Shown here: positions 1 to 7,613 of the stretch, piece after piece
Numbering within the stretch: the first letter of the stretch is position 1
How the letters are laid out: every line of letters begins with the position of its first letter
Assembly (NCBI GenBank): GCA_041390365.1
Contig: JAWKQB010000001.1
Span: 620,001 to 684,000, forward strand
Direction of reading: 5' to 3'
From: Syntrophotaleaceae bacterium
Lineage (GTDB): Bacteria > Desulfobacterota > Desulfuromonadia > Desulfuromonadales > Syntrophotaleaceae
Length of the DNA stretch: 64,000 nt
Position numbers and translations under genes: made by a program
The notes under the pieces: generated by a model
Seen by the model: the letters and a program-made list of their open reading frames with translations, nothing else
Database searches by the model: none
Told to the model about the DNA's origin: nothing

Positions 1-1634
1 TCGAATCCGTACTGGTCGACTTTCCCGATATTCTGGTTCTGCTCGATGGTTGTCGTGGGATCAGCCGGATTGGTGATTGTGGCGAGCTGAATGAAATCCT
101 TGATGTGACTGTAGAAAACGGCCGTATCCAGGGCAATCCGTCCCCAAAACAGGTCCCGATAGCCGAGCTGGTAGTTGATGGCTTTTTCGGGATCCAGATC
201 CGGATTGGGAATAGCCCTTCCCAATCGATAGGAATATTTGTCCTTGATGGTGGCCTGCCGCGTTTTGTGGGCGGCGGTGGCGTAGACAGTGGCGGTTTCG
301 GTCAGATCGTAGAAGAAGCCGATCTGCGGATTCCAGGAATCAATTTTCTCCTTATTTTCAAAATCGACCAGTTCACCGCCGATCAGGTTTTCCGCGTCGA
401 GAGTTTCCAGGGAGTCGTAACTCAATCCCACCACCATTTTCAGCTTTGGCGTAAAGGTGACGGTGTTCTCGACCCCGATGGAGAAGATTTCATCTTCGAA
501 GCGCTGATAAGGGTTGGGCAGGTTGTGCTCCTTGTGCACGTCCCGCTTGTAGTGAAAAGCGAGTTTCAGATAGTTGCGGGGGATCAGCTCGGTGCCGGCT
601 TCTACGGACCCGCCATAGGTGTGATCGTCATAGTCGCTGCGAAAGGCGTAGGGCCGGGTGATGGTGTCGTAATCCGCATCATCGTAGCTGTACAGGGAGT
701 TTTCATAGTTGTCATAGTACAGTCTGGATTTGACGTATGATTTTTCGGCGATACGGGTGCGGGTGTTGAAATAAAAGCTTTCCTTTTCCCAATAAGGCCA
801 GCGCCAGTAGCGGATTCTCTCAGAGGGATCGTCGCCGGCATAGGGCGGTGTGCCTTTTTTCCCACGCTGTTTGATGTAGCTGAACGCATATTCATCGTCA
901 CCCCGAGGCGTCAGGCCGATCTTGACGTTGTACTTGTAATCCTCCTGATAGGAATTTTCCCGGCGGCCGCCATCCTCGGCGACAGTTTCATCAAAATTGT
1001 CCGACAGACGAAAATAGTCCAGTTCGTACCAGGAACCGCCGGCCTGCAGGTACCACCAGTCCTGGTTGGTGCCGAGATTGAGGTAGGCCTGATAGCTGTC
1101 GCCGGATGCGATTCCGGCGCCCATGTTACCCTCGAAGGCTTTTTCCGGGCGTTTTGATACCAGATTGATGGCGCCGCCCATGGTATTGGGGCCGTAGAGC
1201 ACCGAGGCGAATCCCTTGGAAAGCACGATCTGGGAGAGGTCGAAGGTGGTGAAACGGCGCAGGTCAGGGTAGCCGTCGTAGGGCACGTAGATGGGGATGC
1301 CGTCCAGGAAAAGCGGTACGCGGCGGATGTCGAACCCCCTGACGTAGACGGCGCTTTCATTGCGGGCTCCGATTCTGCTGAGATGCACCCCCGGCAGCAG
1401 GTCGAGGGCCTCGGCTACATCCTCCCTGTTGAACTGGCGCATCTCCTCGGAGGATACCTGCTCGGTCAGTGCTGCGCTCGGTGTTTCGTCTCCTGTGCCT
1501 ACAACCTCCACAGTTCCGAGATTGAATACCCCCTCCTGCGAAAGGGCCGTCGACGGGGCCAGGCAAAGAAGCGCCGCGGCCATAAAGCGCCAAAACGGCA
1601 AAATTTCGCATTCTCCGGTTGTGCGAAGTTTCAT
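1..1634 (-). CDS. TonB-dependent outer-membrane receptor (partial, C-terminus outside window)
   Basis: About 544 residues are visible before the reading frame leaves the window at base 1. The N-terminus has a signal peptide ending near residue 32 (ALS/Q), then a TonB-box-like TVEVVGT and a plug domain (about residues 45-155) with the typical LLPGVHLSRIG, YVRGFD and VLYGPNTMGGAINLVS blocks. The rest is aromatic-rich alternating strand sequence of a beta-barrel. The family imports large or rare solutes (siderophores, corrinoids, metal complexes) across the outer membrane using TonB energy; the substrate cannot be read here. The ATG at 1634 has a strong AAGGAGGG ribosome site. It follows the methyltransferase gene by 68 bp on the same strand and is probably co-transcribed from the operator-covered promoter near 2760-2787. 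Confidence 0.9.
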   Translation of the reverse strand, partial: MKLRTTGECEILPFWRFMAAALLCLAPSTALSQEGVFNLGTVEVVGTGDETPSAALTEQVSSEEMRQFNREDVAEALDLLPGVHLSRIGARNESAVYVRGFDIRRVPLFLDGIPIYVPYDGYPDLRRFTTFDLSQIVLSKGFASVLYGPNTMGGAINLVSKRPEKAFEGNMGAGIASGDSYQAYLNLGTNQDWWYLQAGGSWYELDYFRLSDNFDETVAEDGGRRENSYQEDYKYNVKIGLTPRGDDEYAFSYIKQRGKKGTPPYAGDDPSERIRYWRWPYWEKESFYFNTRTRIAEKSYVKSRLYYDNYENSLYSYDDADYDTITRPYAFRSDYDDHTYGGSVEAGTELIPRNYLKLAFHYKRDVHKEHNLPNPYQRFEDEIFSIGVENTVTFTPKLKMVVGLSYDSLETLDAENLIGGELVDFENKEKIDSWNPQIGFFYDLTETATVYATAAHKTRQATIKDKYSYRLGRAIPNPDLDPEKAINYQLGYRDLFWGRIALDTAVFYSHIKDFIQLATITNPADPTTTIEQNQNIGKVDQYGF

Positions 1635-1702
1635 TTTTCCCTCCTTGGTTGGTCTGCTGCAGGGCAGCGATCAGATGTTTGAATTCGAATTCCAAAGCCC
1701 TT

Positions 1703-2524
1703 CTAGAATCGCTTTCCGGGTGAGTCCCACGACATGACGGCCCAGCGGACTGTGCGCGGCGACCGGTGCTGCCAGCGTCCTTCCCGGCACTCATAATTTC
1801 GCGCGACGTATTGCTGTAAAGCGGTTTTCTCGCTGGGCAGGAGATTTCCCAGTTTGTTTCCAGCTGCGGCGGTTGCGGATTCCAGGTCGGAAAAGCTCCT
1901 GTCCTCGACATAGGAAATAAAAGAGATGCTGGCGTGCAGGCCCAGTTGATACAGCAGATTGTAGACGTAGATGTAGTCCGCTCCCCGGCGGCAGGGCCGG
2001 CCGATAGCCTGGAACAGATCCGGATCGAAGGGGCCGTCGCCGGCGGGCACCGAGATGTAGGCGCGATGCAGGGCGAACCGGTTGAGAGTTTCTATGGCGT
2101 GGCGAAGGTCGGGGACGATCACCGAGCGTGAGGCGATGACCACCTCGTGGGGCGTGATGTTCCGCTCCTGCCAATCATCAGTCCAGGAAGCTCGGACCGG
2201 ATGGATGTTCGTGATTCCCTGCTGCCGGCAGATGGACTGCAGGCGATCGAGCATTGCCGCAGAGATGTCAAGAGCGGTGACTCCTGCGACACGTGCGGCA
2301 AGGGGAAGGGCAAGTGCGCCGGTACCGCAACCGACATCGAGGACCCGCCAGTCGGGTTGCAGTGACAGCAGCTGCAGGAACTGTTCGATATAGGGACCCT
2401 GGCTTTCCGGTCGGGAAAAGCCGGCGGCCCGACGGTCCCAGTATTCCTTAACCTGTTGCGCATCGAAGGGCCGGGCGAGGTGCTCCTGCCAGACCTTGTT
2501 CCAATCAATGGTGCGGATATCCAT
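1703..2524 (-). CDS. class I SAM-dependent methyltransferase
   Basis: This 273-residue protein has a Rossmann-type methyltransferase fold: motif I DVGCGTG at residues 63-69, followed by the acidic motif ALDIS that closes the AdoMet pocket. The N-terminal segment (VWQEHLARPFDAQQVKEYW) and the C-terminal half do not identify the substrate. The ATG at 2524 is chosen; an in-frame TTG lies six bases upstream at 2530, and neither has a clear ribosome site. It is the first gene of a likely operon with the TonB receptor. Pairing suggests a role tied to the imported compound, for instance its modification, but that is inference. It is preceded by a long leader with a 14-bp hairpin. Confidence 0.8.
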   Translation of the reverse strand: MDIRTIDWNKVWQEHLARPFDAQQVKEYWDRRAAGFSRPESQGPYIEQFLQLLSLQPDWRVLDVGCGTGALALPLAARVAGVTALDISAAMLDRLQSICRQQGITNIHPVRASWTDDWQERNITPHEVVIASRSVIVPDLRHAIETLNRFALHRAYISVPAGDGPFDPDLFQAIGRPCRRGADYIYVYNLLYQLGLHASISFISYVEDRSFSDLESATAAAGNKLGNLLPSEKTALQQYVARNYECREGRWQHRSPRTVRWAVMSWDSPGKRF

Positions 2525-2593
2525 GCTCAATTCACCGACGGGGCAGAGTTGCTCGGGAAAGAAAAGGCAATCGGTAATACCGAATGATTTCCC

Positions 2594-2642
2594 GGCCCGG
2601 ATTGTTCGAAATTCTCCAGTCTTTTGTGAACAATCCGGGGCC
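2594..2642 (-). repeat. 14-15 bp inverted repeat in the leader of the methyltransferase-TonB operon
   Basis: The left arm GGCCCGGATTGTTC and the right arm GAACAATCCGGGGCC pair over 14 bp with one bulged base, around an 18-20 base loop. The element lies 70-120 bases upstream of the methyltransferase start, inside the transcript predicted from the 2758-2787 promoter. No T-run follows on the minus strand, so it does not look like a plain terminator. It could be a leader regulatory hairpin or a protein site. Confidence 0.55.
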
Positions 2643-2730
2643 GGTAGCGACCGAAATCATGCGGGTTTCGTTGGGTCCGTACATTGCCGGAGGACGAAAT
2701 AGGCGCAGAATTGGGGTGGCGCGCAGGGCG

Positions 2731-2786
2731 TGACACGATCGTGTCAAATTAGGCACGATAATGACATGACAGGCATGATCGTGTCA
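2731..2786. promoter_or_regulatory. array of three operator-like dyads at exact 20-bp spacing
   Basis: Three related dyads are centred at 2738.5, 2758.5 and 2778.5. Site 1 (2731-2746) is the perfect palindrome TGACACGATCGTGTCA. Site 2 (2751-2766) reads AGGCACGATAATGACA. Site 3 (2771-2786) reads AGGCATGATCGTGTCA. The 20-bp period is about two helical turns, which would put bound dimers on one face. Sites 2 and 3 cover the -10 and -35 of the predicted minus-strand promoter, so repression is the natural reading. The cognate regulator is not visible in the window. Confidence 0.65.
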
Positions 2787-2787
2787 A
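2758..2787 (-). promoter_or_regulatory. sigma-70-type promoter of the methyltransferase-TonB operon
   Basis: On the minus strand TTGACA (2787-2782) and CATTAT (2763-2758) are 18 bp apart. The -35 hexamer is a perfect match and the -10 matches four of six. Both hexamers are embedded in the operator-like dyads. Confidence 0.5.
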
Positions 2788-2865
2788 AGAAAATTTACAA
2801 ATGCTATTTGACAGCTGTCCGAGGGATAGGTCGGGAAGGCGGAAAGGTGTTCAACTGTTTGTTGT

Positions 2866-2916
2866 AAAAAAGAAAACCGCACCAAGGGCCGGTTGGGAAA
2901 AGGCTTGGTGCGGTTT
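2866..2916 (-). terminator. rho-independent terminator of purT
   Basis: A 13-bp perfect stem (AAACCGCACCAAG at 2874-2886 against CTTGGTGCGGTTT at 2904-2916) with a 17-base loop is followed on the minus strand by a T-rich tract. It begins 30 bp after the purT stop codon. Confidence 0.85.
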
Positions 2917-2945
2917 ATTTATCGGTACTGCTTGACAGGAAAATG

Positions 2946-4124
2946 TCAGACTGGTTTCACTTTGATCGCTTTGGCAGCATCCATGGCCCGTTCCCGGGCC
3001 TGTTCCAGCGTTTCCCCGACGGCCAGCGCGACCCCCATGCGGCGGCCGGGACGGGCATCGGGCTTGCCGAAAAGACGCACTTTGGTGCCGGGTCCGGCCA
3101 GGGCCTGTTCGAGACCTTCGAACACTACCTCCTCGGCCTGTTCCGCCGCCAGCACCACATAGGAGGCGCCGGGCGCGAGCAGTTCTATCTCCGGGACAGG
3201 CAGGCCGAGAATCGCCCGCACATGGAGTTCGAACTCGGACATGTTCTGGGACACCATGGTCACCATGCCGGTGTCGTGGGGGCGGGGAGAGACCTCGCTG
3301 AAATAGACCTGATCCCCCTTGATGAAGAATTCAACACCGAAGATGCCGCGGCCGCCGAGAGCGCCGGTCACCGCCTCTGCCTGGCGTTTGGCTTCCTCCA
3401 GGGCTGCCGGCGACATGGGCATCGGCTGCCACGATTCCTGGTAGTCGCCGCCTTTCTGGATATGGCCGATGGGCGGGCAGAAGCTGGTGCCGCCGGCGTG
3501 GCGCACGGTCAGCAGGGTGATTTCATAGTCGAAGGGGATGAATTCCTCGATGATGACCTTGTCGGCCGTCCCCCGGGAACCGGCCCGCGCATAGTCCCAG
3601 GCCTTGTCGATGCCGGCCTGGTCGTGGACGGTGCTCTGGCCTTTGCCCGAGGAGCTCATGATCGGTTTGACCACGCAGGGCAAACCGATGCGGGCAACCC
3701 CTCCACGGAACTCCTCCAGAGTGGAGGCAAACAGATAGCCGGCCGTCGGCAGTTTCAGCTCTTCGGCGGCCAGGCGGCGAATCCCCTCGCGGTTCATGGT
3801 TAGATTGGCCGCCCTCGCCGTGGGGATGACGGTAAAGCCCTCTTTTTCCAGGTCGAGCAGACAGGCGGTGTGGATCGCCTCGATTTCCGGGACGATGAAA
3901 TCGGGCTTTTCCTGGCGGATAATCGATTCAATCCTTTCCCGGTCCAACATGTTGGCCACATGGCTGCGATGAGCAACCTGCATGGCCGGGGCATCGGCGT
4001 AGCGGTCGACGGCGATAACCTCGATGCCGAAACGCTGGGCTTCGATGACCACTTCCTTGCCCAGTTCACCACAGCCGAGCAGCAGGATGCGGGTGGCGGT
4101 TTTTTTCAATGGAGTTCCGATCAT
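2946..4124 (-). CDS. purT: formate-dependent phosphoribosylglycinamide formyltransferase 2
   Basis: PurT makes formyl-GAR from GAR, formate and ATP, the folate-independent route for the third step of purine synthesis in the cytoplasm. The 392-residue length equals that of the well-known enterobacterial enzyme. The N-terminal preATP-grasp domain starts with ILLLGCGELGKEVVIEAQR and VIAVDRYADAPAMQVAH. The central ATP-grasp domain has CVVKPIMSSSGKGQS and the metal-binding FGVEFFIKGDQVYFSEVSPRPHDTG block. The ATG at 4124 follows a GGAGG site. It is a single-gene unit ended by the hairpin at 2866-2916. A formate-using enzyme suits an anaerobe, but that is context only. Confidence 0.97.
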   Translation of the reverse strand: MIGTPLKKTATRILLLGCGELGKEVVIEAQRFGIEVIAVDRYADAPAMQVAHRSHVANMLDRERIESIIRQEKPDFIVPEIEAIHTACLLDLEKEGFTVIPTARAANLTMNREGIRRLAAEELKLPTAGYLFASTLEEFRGGVARIGLPCVVKPIMSSSGKGQSTVHDQAGIDKAWDYARAGSRGTADKVIIEEFIPFDYEITLLTVRHAGGTSFCPPIGHIQKGGDYQESWQPMPMSPAALEEAKRQAEAVTGALGGRGIFGVEFFIKGDQVYFSEVSPRPHDTGMVTMVSQNMSEFELHVRAILGLPVPEIELLAPGASYVVLAAEQAEEVVFEGLEQALAGPGTKVRLFGKPDARPGRRMGVALAVGETLEQARERAMDAAKAIKVKPV

Positions 4125-4158
4125 TTTATCCTCCGGGTAATGAAGTCTTTTTGTAAAG

Positions 4159-4237
4159 GTAATCGTACTCGTTGTCGTACTCGTAATCCTGATCGATCCT
4201 CGAGTACGATTACGATTACGAGTACGTCGACAACGAC
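4159..4237. repeat. intergenic inverted repeat of TCGTAC/TCGTAATC words
   Basis: Two arms built of degenerate six-base words (TCGTAC, TCGTTG, TCGTAA) face each other around 4196; GTACTCGTAATC on the left is exactly complementary to GATTACGAGTAC on the right. The element sits between purT and the PP2C phosphatase gene. It belongs to a family found in at least seven gaps of this window. Confidence 0.75.
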
Positions 4238-4362
4238 CACTGACAACAAGTGGAGATTGCGCCTGCTAATGGCAGGAAACAAACATAAAAACCCGGATTT
4301 TGTCAACAAATTTGACTTGATGAAGGGTGGTTTACCGAATGTGTCGAACCGATGACAGTGTG

Positions 4363-5568
4363 TCAATTGGTCCGCAGATCGTCTTCTCCCAGAAATTCGA
4401 TCCCCAGCATGGTGACGTCATCCCGGATTGGAGCCCCCTGGCCGAAATCGCACAGAGACTCGATCACCTTGTCGCAGCAGGCTTCCACCGACAGCTTGCG
4501 CAAACTTTCCAGTTTGCGATAAAGGCGTTTCTGCCCGAACTGGTTCCCCTTCCCGTCGCTATGCTCGATGATCCCATCCGAATAGAGGTAGAGGCGGTCG
4601 CCCGGTTGAAGCAGAATGTTTCCCGTCTCGAACGGACCCGAGCAGCCGGTTCCGATGATGGAGCCGCCGGCGCCGAGAATTTCGCTCGAACCGTTCCGGC
4701 GCGTCAGCAGCGGACTGGGATGGCCGGCATTACTGTAGCGAACCATCCCGGTCCGGGTGTTGATCAGGGCATAGCTGATAGTGAAAATTTTGCCGAAACG
4801 GTCATAGGGATATTCCTTTTCCAGTTGCTGCAGGACCTCTCCCGGAGACAGGAGGCGAAAATAGGGTGGGTCGGCGATCGGCTGTTTGATGATCCGGCCG
4901 AAAAAGGGGGAGAGGCTCTGGTAGACGGCAACGGTCACCATGGCTGAAGAGATGCCGTGGCCGCTGACGTCGAGCAGATAGGTCATGACTGTGTCGTCGG
5001 CAACCCTCATGATGTTAAACAGGTCTCCGCCCACCTTTTCGCAGGGGAGGAAACGCCAGGCAAAATGCAGGTTGGGCAGATCGGGAATGTCCCCGGGCAG
5101 CAGCGATTTCTGAATGTCCGCGGCCGAGCGCTGGTAGGCTTCGAGTTCCTTCTGTTTTTCGAGCAGCGCCCTGTTCGCCATCTCCGCTTCATAAGTCAGG
5201 CGGCGGATGGTCAGTTGGGAGGCGATCTTGAACAAAACCTCCCGGCGGTCGACCGGCTCCAGGATCATATCGTCCGCCCAGGGAGCAAGAGGTGCAATCC
5301 CCGCTGGTTGCCTCCGTCCGGAGGAAAAAAGCAGGCAGCTCACCTTGTTCCGTTGAACATTGTGACTCAGTTCCGACCAGTCCTGAGGAGAATTCTGCAG
5401 GGCCAGGTCGGTGTCGAGCAGGAGCAGGTCGGGCAGTTCCTGCAGAAGGCGGCCTGTATCTGGCAGGTTGGCAGCCTTGAGGACCAGATAACCTTCATCC
5501 CGTAGAAAGTTGTAGAGGAGGCAGGAGGTTTCGGTCTCTTGTTGGGCCAGCAAAATTTTTTCAGGCAT
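4363..5568 (-). CDS. PP2C-type (RsbU/SpoIIE) serine phosphatase with degenerate receiver domain
   Basis: This is a 401-residue cytoplasmic protein. Residues 1-120 look like a response-regulator receiver with the phosphoacceptor-type Asp52 (LLLLDTD), but the acidic pair expected near residues 9-10 is QQ, so metal-dependent phosphorylation is doubtful. A helical linker (about 125-160) leads to a PPM phosphatase domain with GGDLF, DVSGHGISSAM, YSNAGHPSPLL, LYSDGIIEHSD and a terminal DDVTM, all metal-site motifs of the family. Such proteins usually dephosphorylate anti-anti-sigma (STAS) proteins. No STAS or HPK partner is adjacent. The ATG at 5568 has only a weak ribosome site. Confidence 0.88.
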   Translation of the reverse strand: MPEKILLAQQETETSCLLYNFLRDEGYLVLKAANLPDTGRLLQELPDLLLLDTDLALQNSPQDWSELSHNVQRNKVSCLLFSSGRRQPAGIAPLAPWADDMILEPVDRREVLFKIASQLTIRRLTYEAEMANRALLEKQKELEAYQRSAADIQKSLLPGDIPDLPNLHFAWRFLPCEKVGGDLFNIMRVADDTVMTYLLDVSGHGISSAMVTVAVYQSLSPFFGRIIKQPIADPPYFRLLSPGEVLQQLEKEYPYDRFGKIFTISYALINTRTGMVRYSNAGHPSPLLTRRNGSSEILGAGGSIIGTGCSGPFETGNILLQPGDRLYLYSDGIIEHSDGKGNQFGQKRLYRKLESLRKLSVEACCDKVIESLCDFGQGAPIRDDVTMLGIEFLGEDDLRTN

Positions 5569-5845
5569 GACATTCCGTTTATGAAAGAGCCACCAAAGAT
5601 ATCAGTTGATTTGTTCTCAGGGAAAAATTCTGCAATTTACAGGCCCACTTCGTCCGGATCTGGTCCGGATGTGAGTCTGTTTTCATCACAAAATCCATAA
5701 GTTACATATATTATTGGGTAAATGCCGGCAAATCCGGATCCTTGCTCGAGTCCGGGCAAAACGGTTGCCCGTGAAAATACCCTGTGCTACCCTGTGGGCC
5801 TGTCAATTTCTGTTCTTTCCAGCCACACTCGTGTCTCTGCGCTAT

Positions 5846-6604
5846 ATGAAAAAAAAGGAACGGCTCGACAAGCTGATGGTGGAGCGTGGCCTGGTACCAT
5901 CCCGCGAACGGGCCCGCAGTCTGATTCTCGCCGGCAAGGTGCTGGTTGAAGAGCAGGTGGTGGACAAGGCGGGAACTGCCGTGGAAGAGGACCGCGACAT
6001 TCGCCTGAAAGGCGAAGATATCCCCTACGTTTCCCGTGGCGGCCTGAAACTTGAAAAAGCCCTGGATGTCTTCGGGGTTGCGGTGGCAGGCAGGACTGCA
6101 ATCGATGTCGGGGCCTCCACCGGTGGTTTTACCGACTGTCTTTTGCAGCGCGGAGTTGTCAGGATTTTTGCCGTGGATGTGGGCTACGGACAACTGGCCT
6201 GGAAACTTCGCCAGGACCCCCGTGTTGTCAACCTGGAGCGGACCAACATCCGCCATCTGACCGCGGAGCGGTTGCCCGAACGGCCCTCTCTGGCCGTCAT
6301 CGATGCTTCCTTTATTTCTCTGGACAAGGTTCTGCCGCCCACTCTGACTCTGCTGACCGATGAGGCGGACATCATCGCACTGATAAAGCCGCAGTTCGAG
6401 GTCGGCCGCGGAGAGGTGGGCAAGGGAGGCGTGGTGCGGGATGCCGAAAAGCACGAGGCCGTGCTGCAGCGTATCCGGAATCTGGCGGCAGATTTGGGAT
6501 GCAGGGTTCTCGGCGAAACCGAAAGTCCGATTCTGGGGCCCAAAGGCAACCGGGAGTTTCTGATCTGGCTCAAAGTCCTGCCTTCTGAGAGGGAGCCGTC
6601 TTGA
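5846..6604 (+). CDS. tlyA: TlyA-family 2'-O-rRNA methyltransferase (hemolysin A family)
   Basis: The 252-residue product has an N-terminal S4 RNA-binding domain (residues 1-60, RLDKLMVERGLVPSRERAR) and an FtsJ-like AdoMet domain beginning AIDVGASTGGFTDCLLQ. The DASFISL and LIKPQFEVGR blocks are family hallmarks. TlyA proteins 2'-O-methylate 16S/23S rRNA; the hemolysin name is historical. The frame is open upstream to 5714, but MKKKERLDKL at 5846 matches the usual family start. A GTG at 5831 is the alternative; neither has a strong ribosome site. The stop overlaps the TTG start of the following methylase, so the two are probably translationally coupled. Confidence 0.9.
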   Translation: MKKKERLDKLMVERGLVPSRERARSLILAGKVLVEEQVVDKAGTAVEEDRDIRLKGEDIPYVSRGGLKLEKALDVFGVAVAGRTAIDVGASTGGFTDCLLQRGVVRIFAVDVGYGQLAWKLRQDPRVVNLERTNIRHLTAERLPERPSLAVIDASFISLDKVLPPTLTLLTDEADIIALIKPQFEVGRGEVGKGGVVRDAEKHEAVLQRIRNLAADLGCRVLGETESPILGPKGNREFLIWLKVLPSEREPS

Positions 6605-7410
6605 ACAAAGTCTGGTTTATCGGTGCAGGGCCGGGGGATCCCGAGCTTCTGACCTTGGCCGGGGCCCGGCGCCTGGAGGGTTGCAAAACGGTTTACGCGT
6701 TCCCTCCTTTCGATGAGACTTTCGCCGAGCGGCTGGCCGGCAAGGCGATCTGCAACCCCTACGGCTACCGGTTCTCGGAGCTGGTGCAGATTCTCGAAGG
6801 ACAGCTGTCAGAAGGGGATGTGGCCTTTCTGGTGCCCGGTGACCTGACATTTTTCTGCCCCTTTCAGGCTCTGGTCGAGGTGTTTGGGAAAAAAGCCGAA
6901 GTTCTGCCCGGGGTCGGCACGGTCAATGCCGCCGCGGCAGCGATGAAGCGCACGCTGAACCTCTCCGGCAGCTGCAGCCGCACAGTCATCGTGTCGACCC
7001 GCACCCTGGAGGAGGCCGAAGGGGCTCCCCGCCTGGAGGAACTGGCCGGTCCGGGGGTCACCCTGGTGATCTACATGAATCACCACCCCTTGCCGGAGCT
7101 GGTCGCCCGACTCCGATCCGGATATGGCTGCAACGTTCCGATCGCCCTGGTGCACCGCCTCGGTTTTCCCGGCGAGCAACTGGTGCGGGGTCATCTCGAC
7201 GATATCGAGGCCGAGGCCAAAAAGTACGACTTTTTTTCCGAACCCGGGGGGAAGGGACGATCTGCCCTGACTCTGGTGATCGTCGGCGAGACCCTGACCG
7301 CCCCCGCAGGGAGCGACTGGTGGGATGACAGAAGCCGTGACGTTCGCAAGGTATTGGAGGAAAACCTGCAAGACGGAATGAACAGAGATATTCAGGATAT
7401 TCAGGATTAA
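6601..7410 (+). CDS. tetrapyrrole (corrin/porphyrin) methylase family, CbiF/CobM-like
   Basis: The 269-residue protein has the tetrapyrrole methylase fold: the first AdoMet loop FIGAGPGDPELLTLAG at residues 5-20, a second motif VPGDLTFF in place of the usual GDP motif, and LPGVGTVNAAAAAMKRTL, which closely follows the CbiF pattern. Precorrin-4 C11-methylation in cobalamin synthesis is the best guess, but it is divergent and no other cob/cbi gene is nearby. The TTG start (TTGA overlap with tlyA) has a GGGAG site. The last residues, NRDIQDIQD, come from tandem TTCAGGATA words of an intergenic repeat that runs into the gene, so the native C-terminus has been extended. Confidence 0.75.
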   Translation: MNKVWFIGAGPGDPELLTLAGARRLEGCKTVYAFPPFDETFAERLAGKAICNPYGYRFSELVQILEGQLSEGDVAFLVPGDLTFFCPFQALVEVFGKKAEVLPGVGTVNAAAAAMKRTLNLSGSCSRTVIVSTRTLEEAEGAPRLEELAGPGVTLVIYMNHHPLPELVARLRSGYGCNVPIALVHRLGFPGEQLVRGHLDDIEAEAKKYDFFSEPGGKGRSALTLVIVGETLTAPAGSDWWDDRSRDVRKVLEENLQDGMNRDIQDIQD

Positions 7411-7467
7411 GGTCAAAGGATACTGGTTTCAGGAAGTTATCCTGACTATCCTGTCCATCCCTGTTAT
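7384..7467. repeat. inverted repeat of TTCAGGATA/TATCCTG words overlapping the methylase 3' end
   Basis: Two ATATTCAGGAT words at 7388-7408 face TATCCTGACTATCCTGTCC at about 7439-7457. The first arm is translated as the tail of the preceding methylase and contains its stop codon. Confidence 0.65.
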
Positions 7468-7567
7468 ATGGTTTTTTTGTTGCGTCATTGCGTTAATAAA
7501 AGAGTCTGGTTTAATTTTTCCATCCTGTTCATTGGAACGATCGTTGTCAGGTTTTTGAACTTCCAAC

Positions 7568-7592
7568 CCCGATTTCGATCCCGATTTCGATT
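7568..7592. repeat. short CGATTTCGAT repeat
   Basis: CCGATTTCGAT and CCCGATTTCGATTG stand in tandem, the same word family as the inverted repeats at 18556-18660 and 21389-21455. Here only one arm is evident. It lies 20 bp upstream of the sbcD-like start. Confidence 0.6.
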
Positions 7593-7613
7593 GTTTTTTT
7601 ACAGGTATCAATC

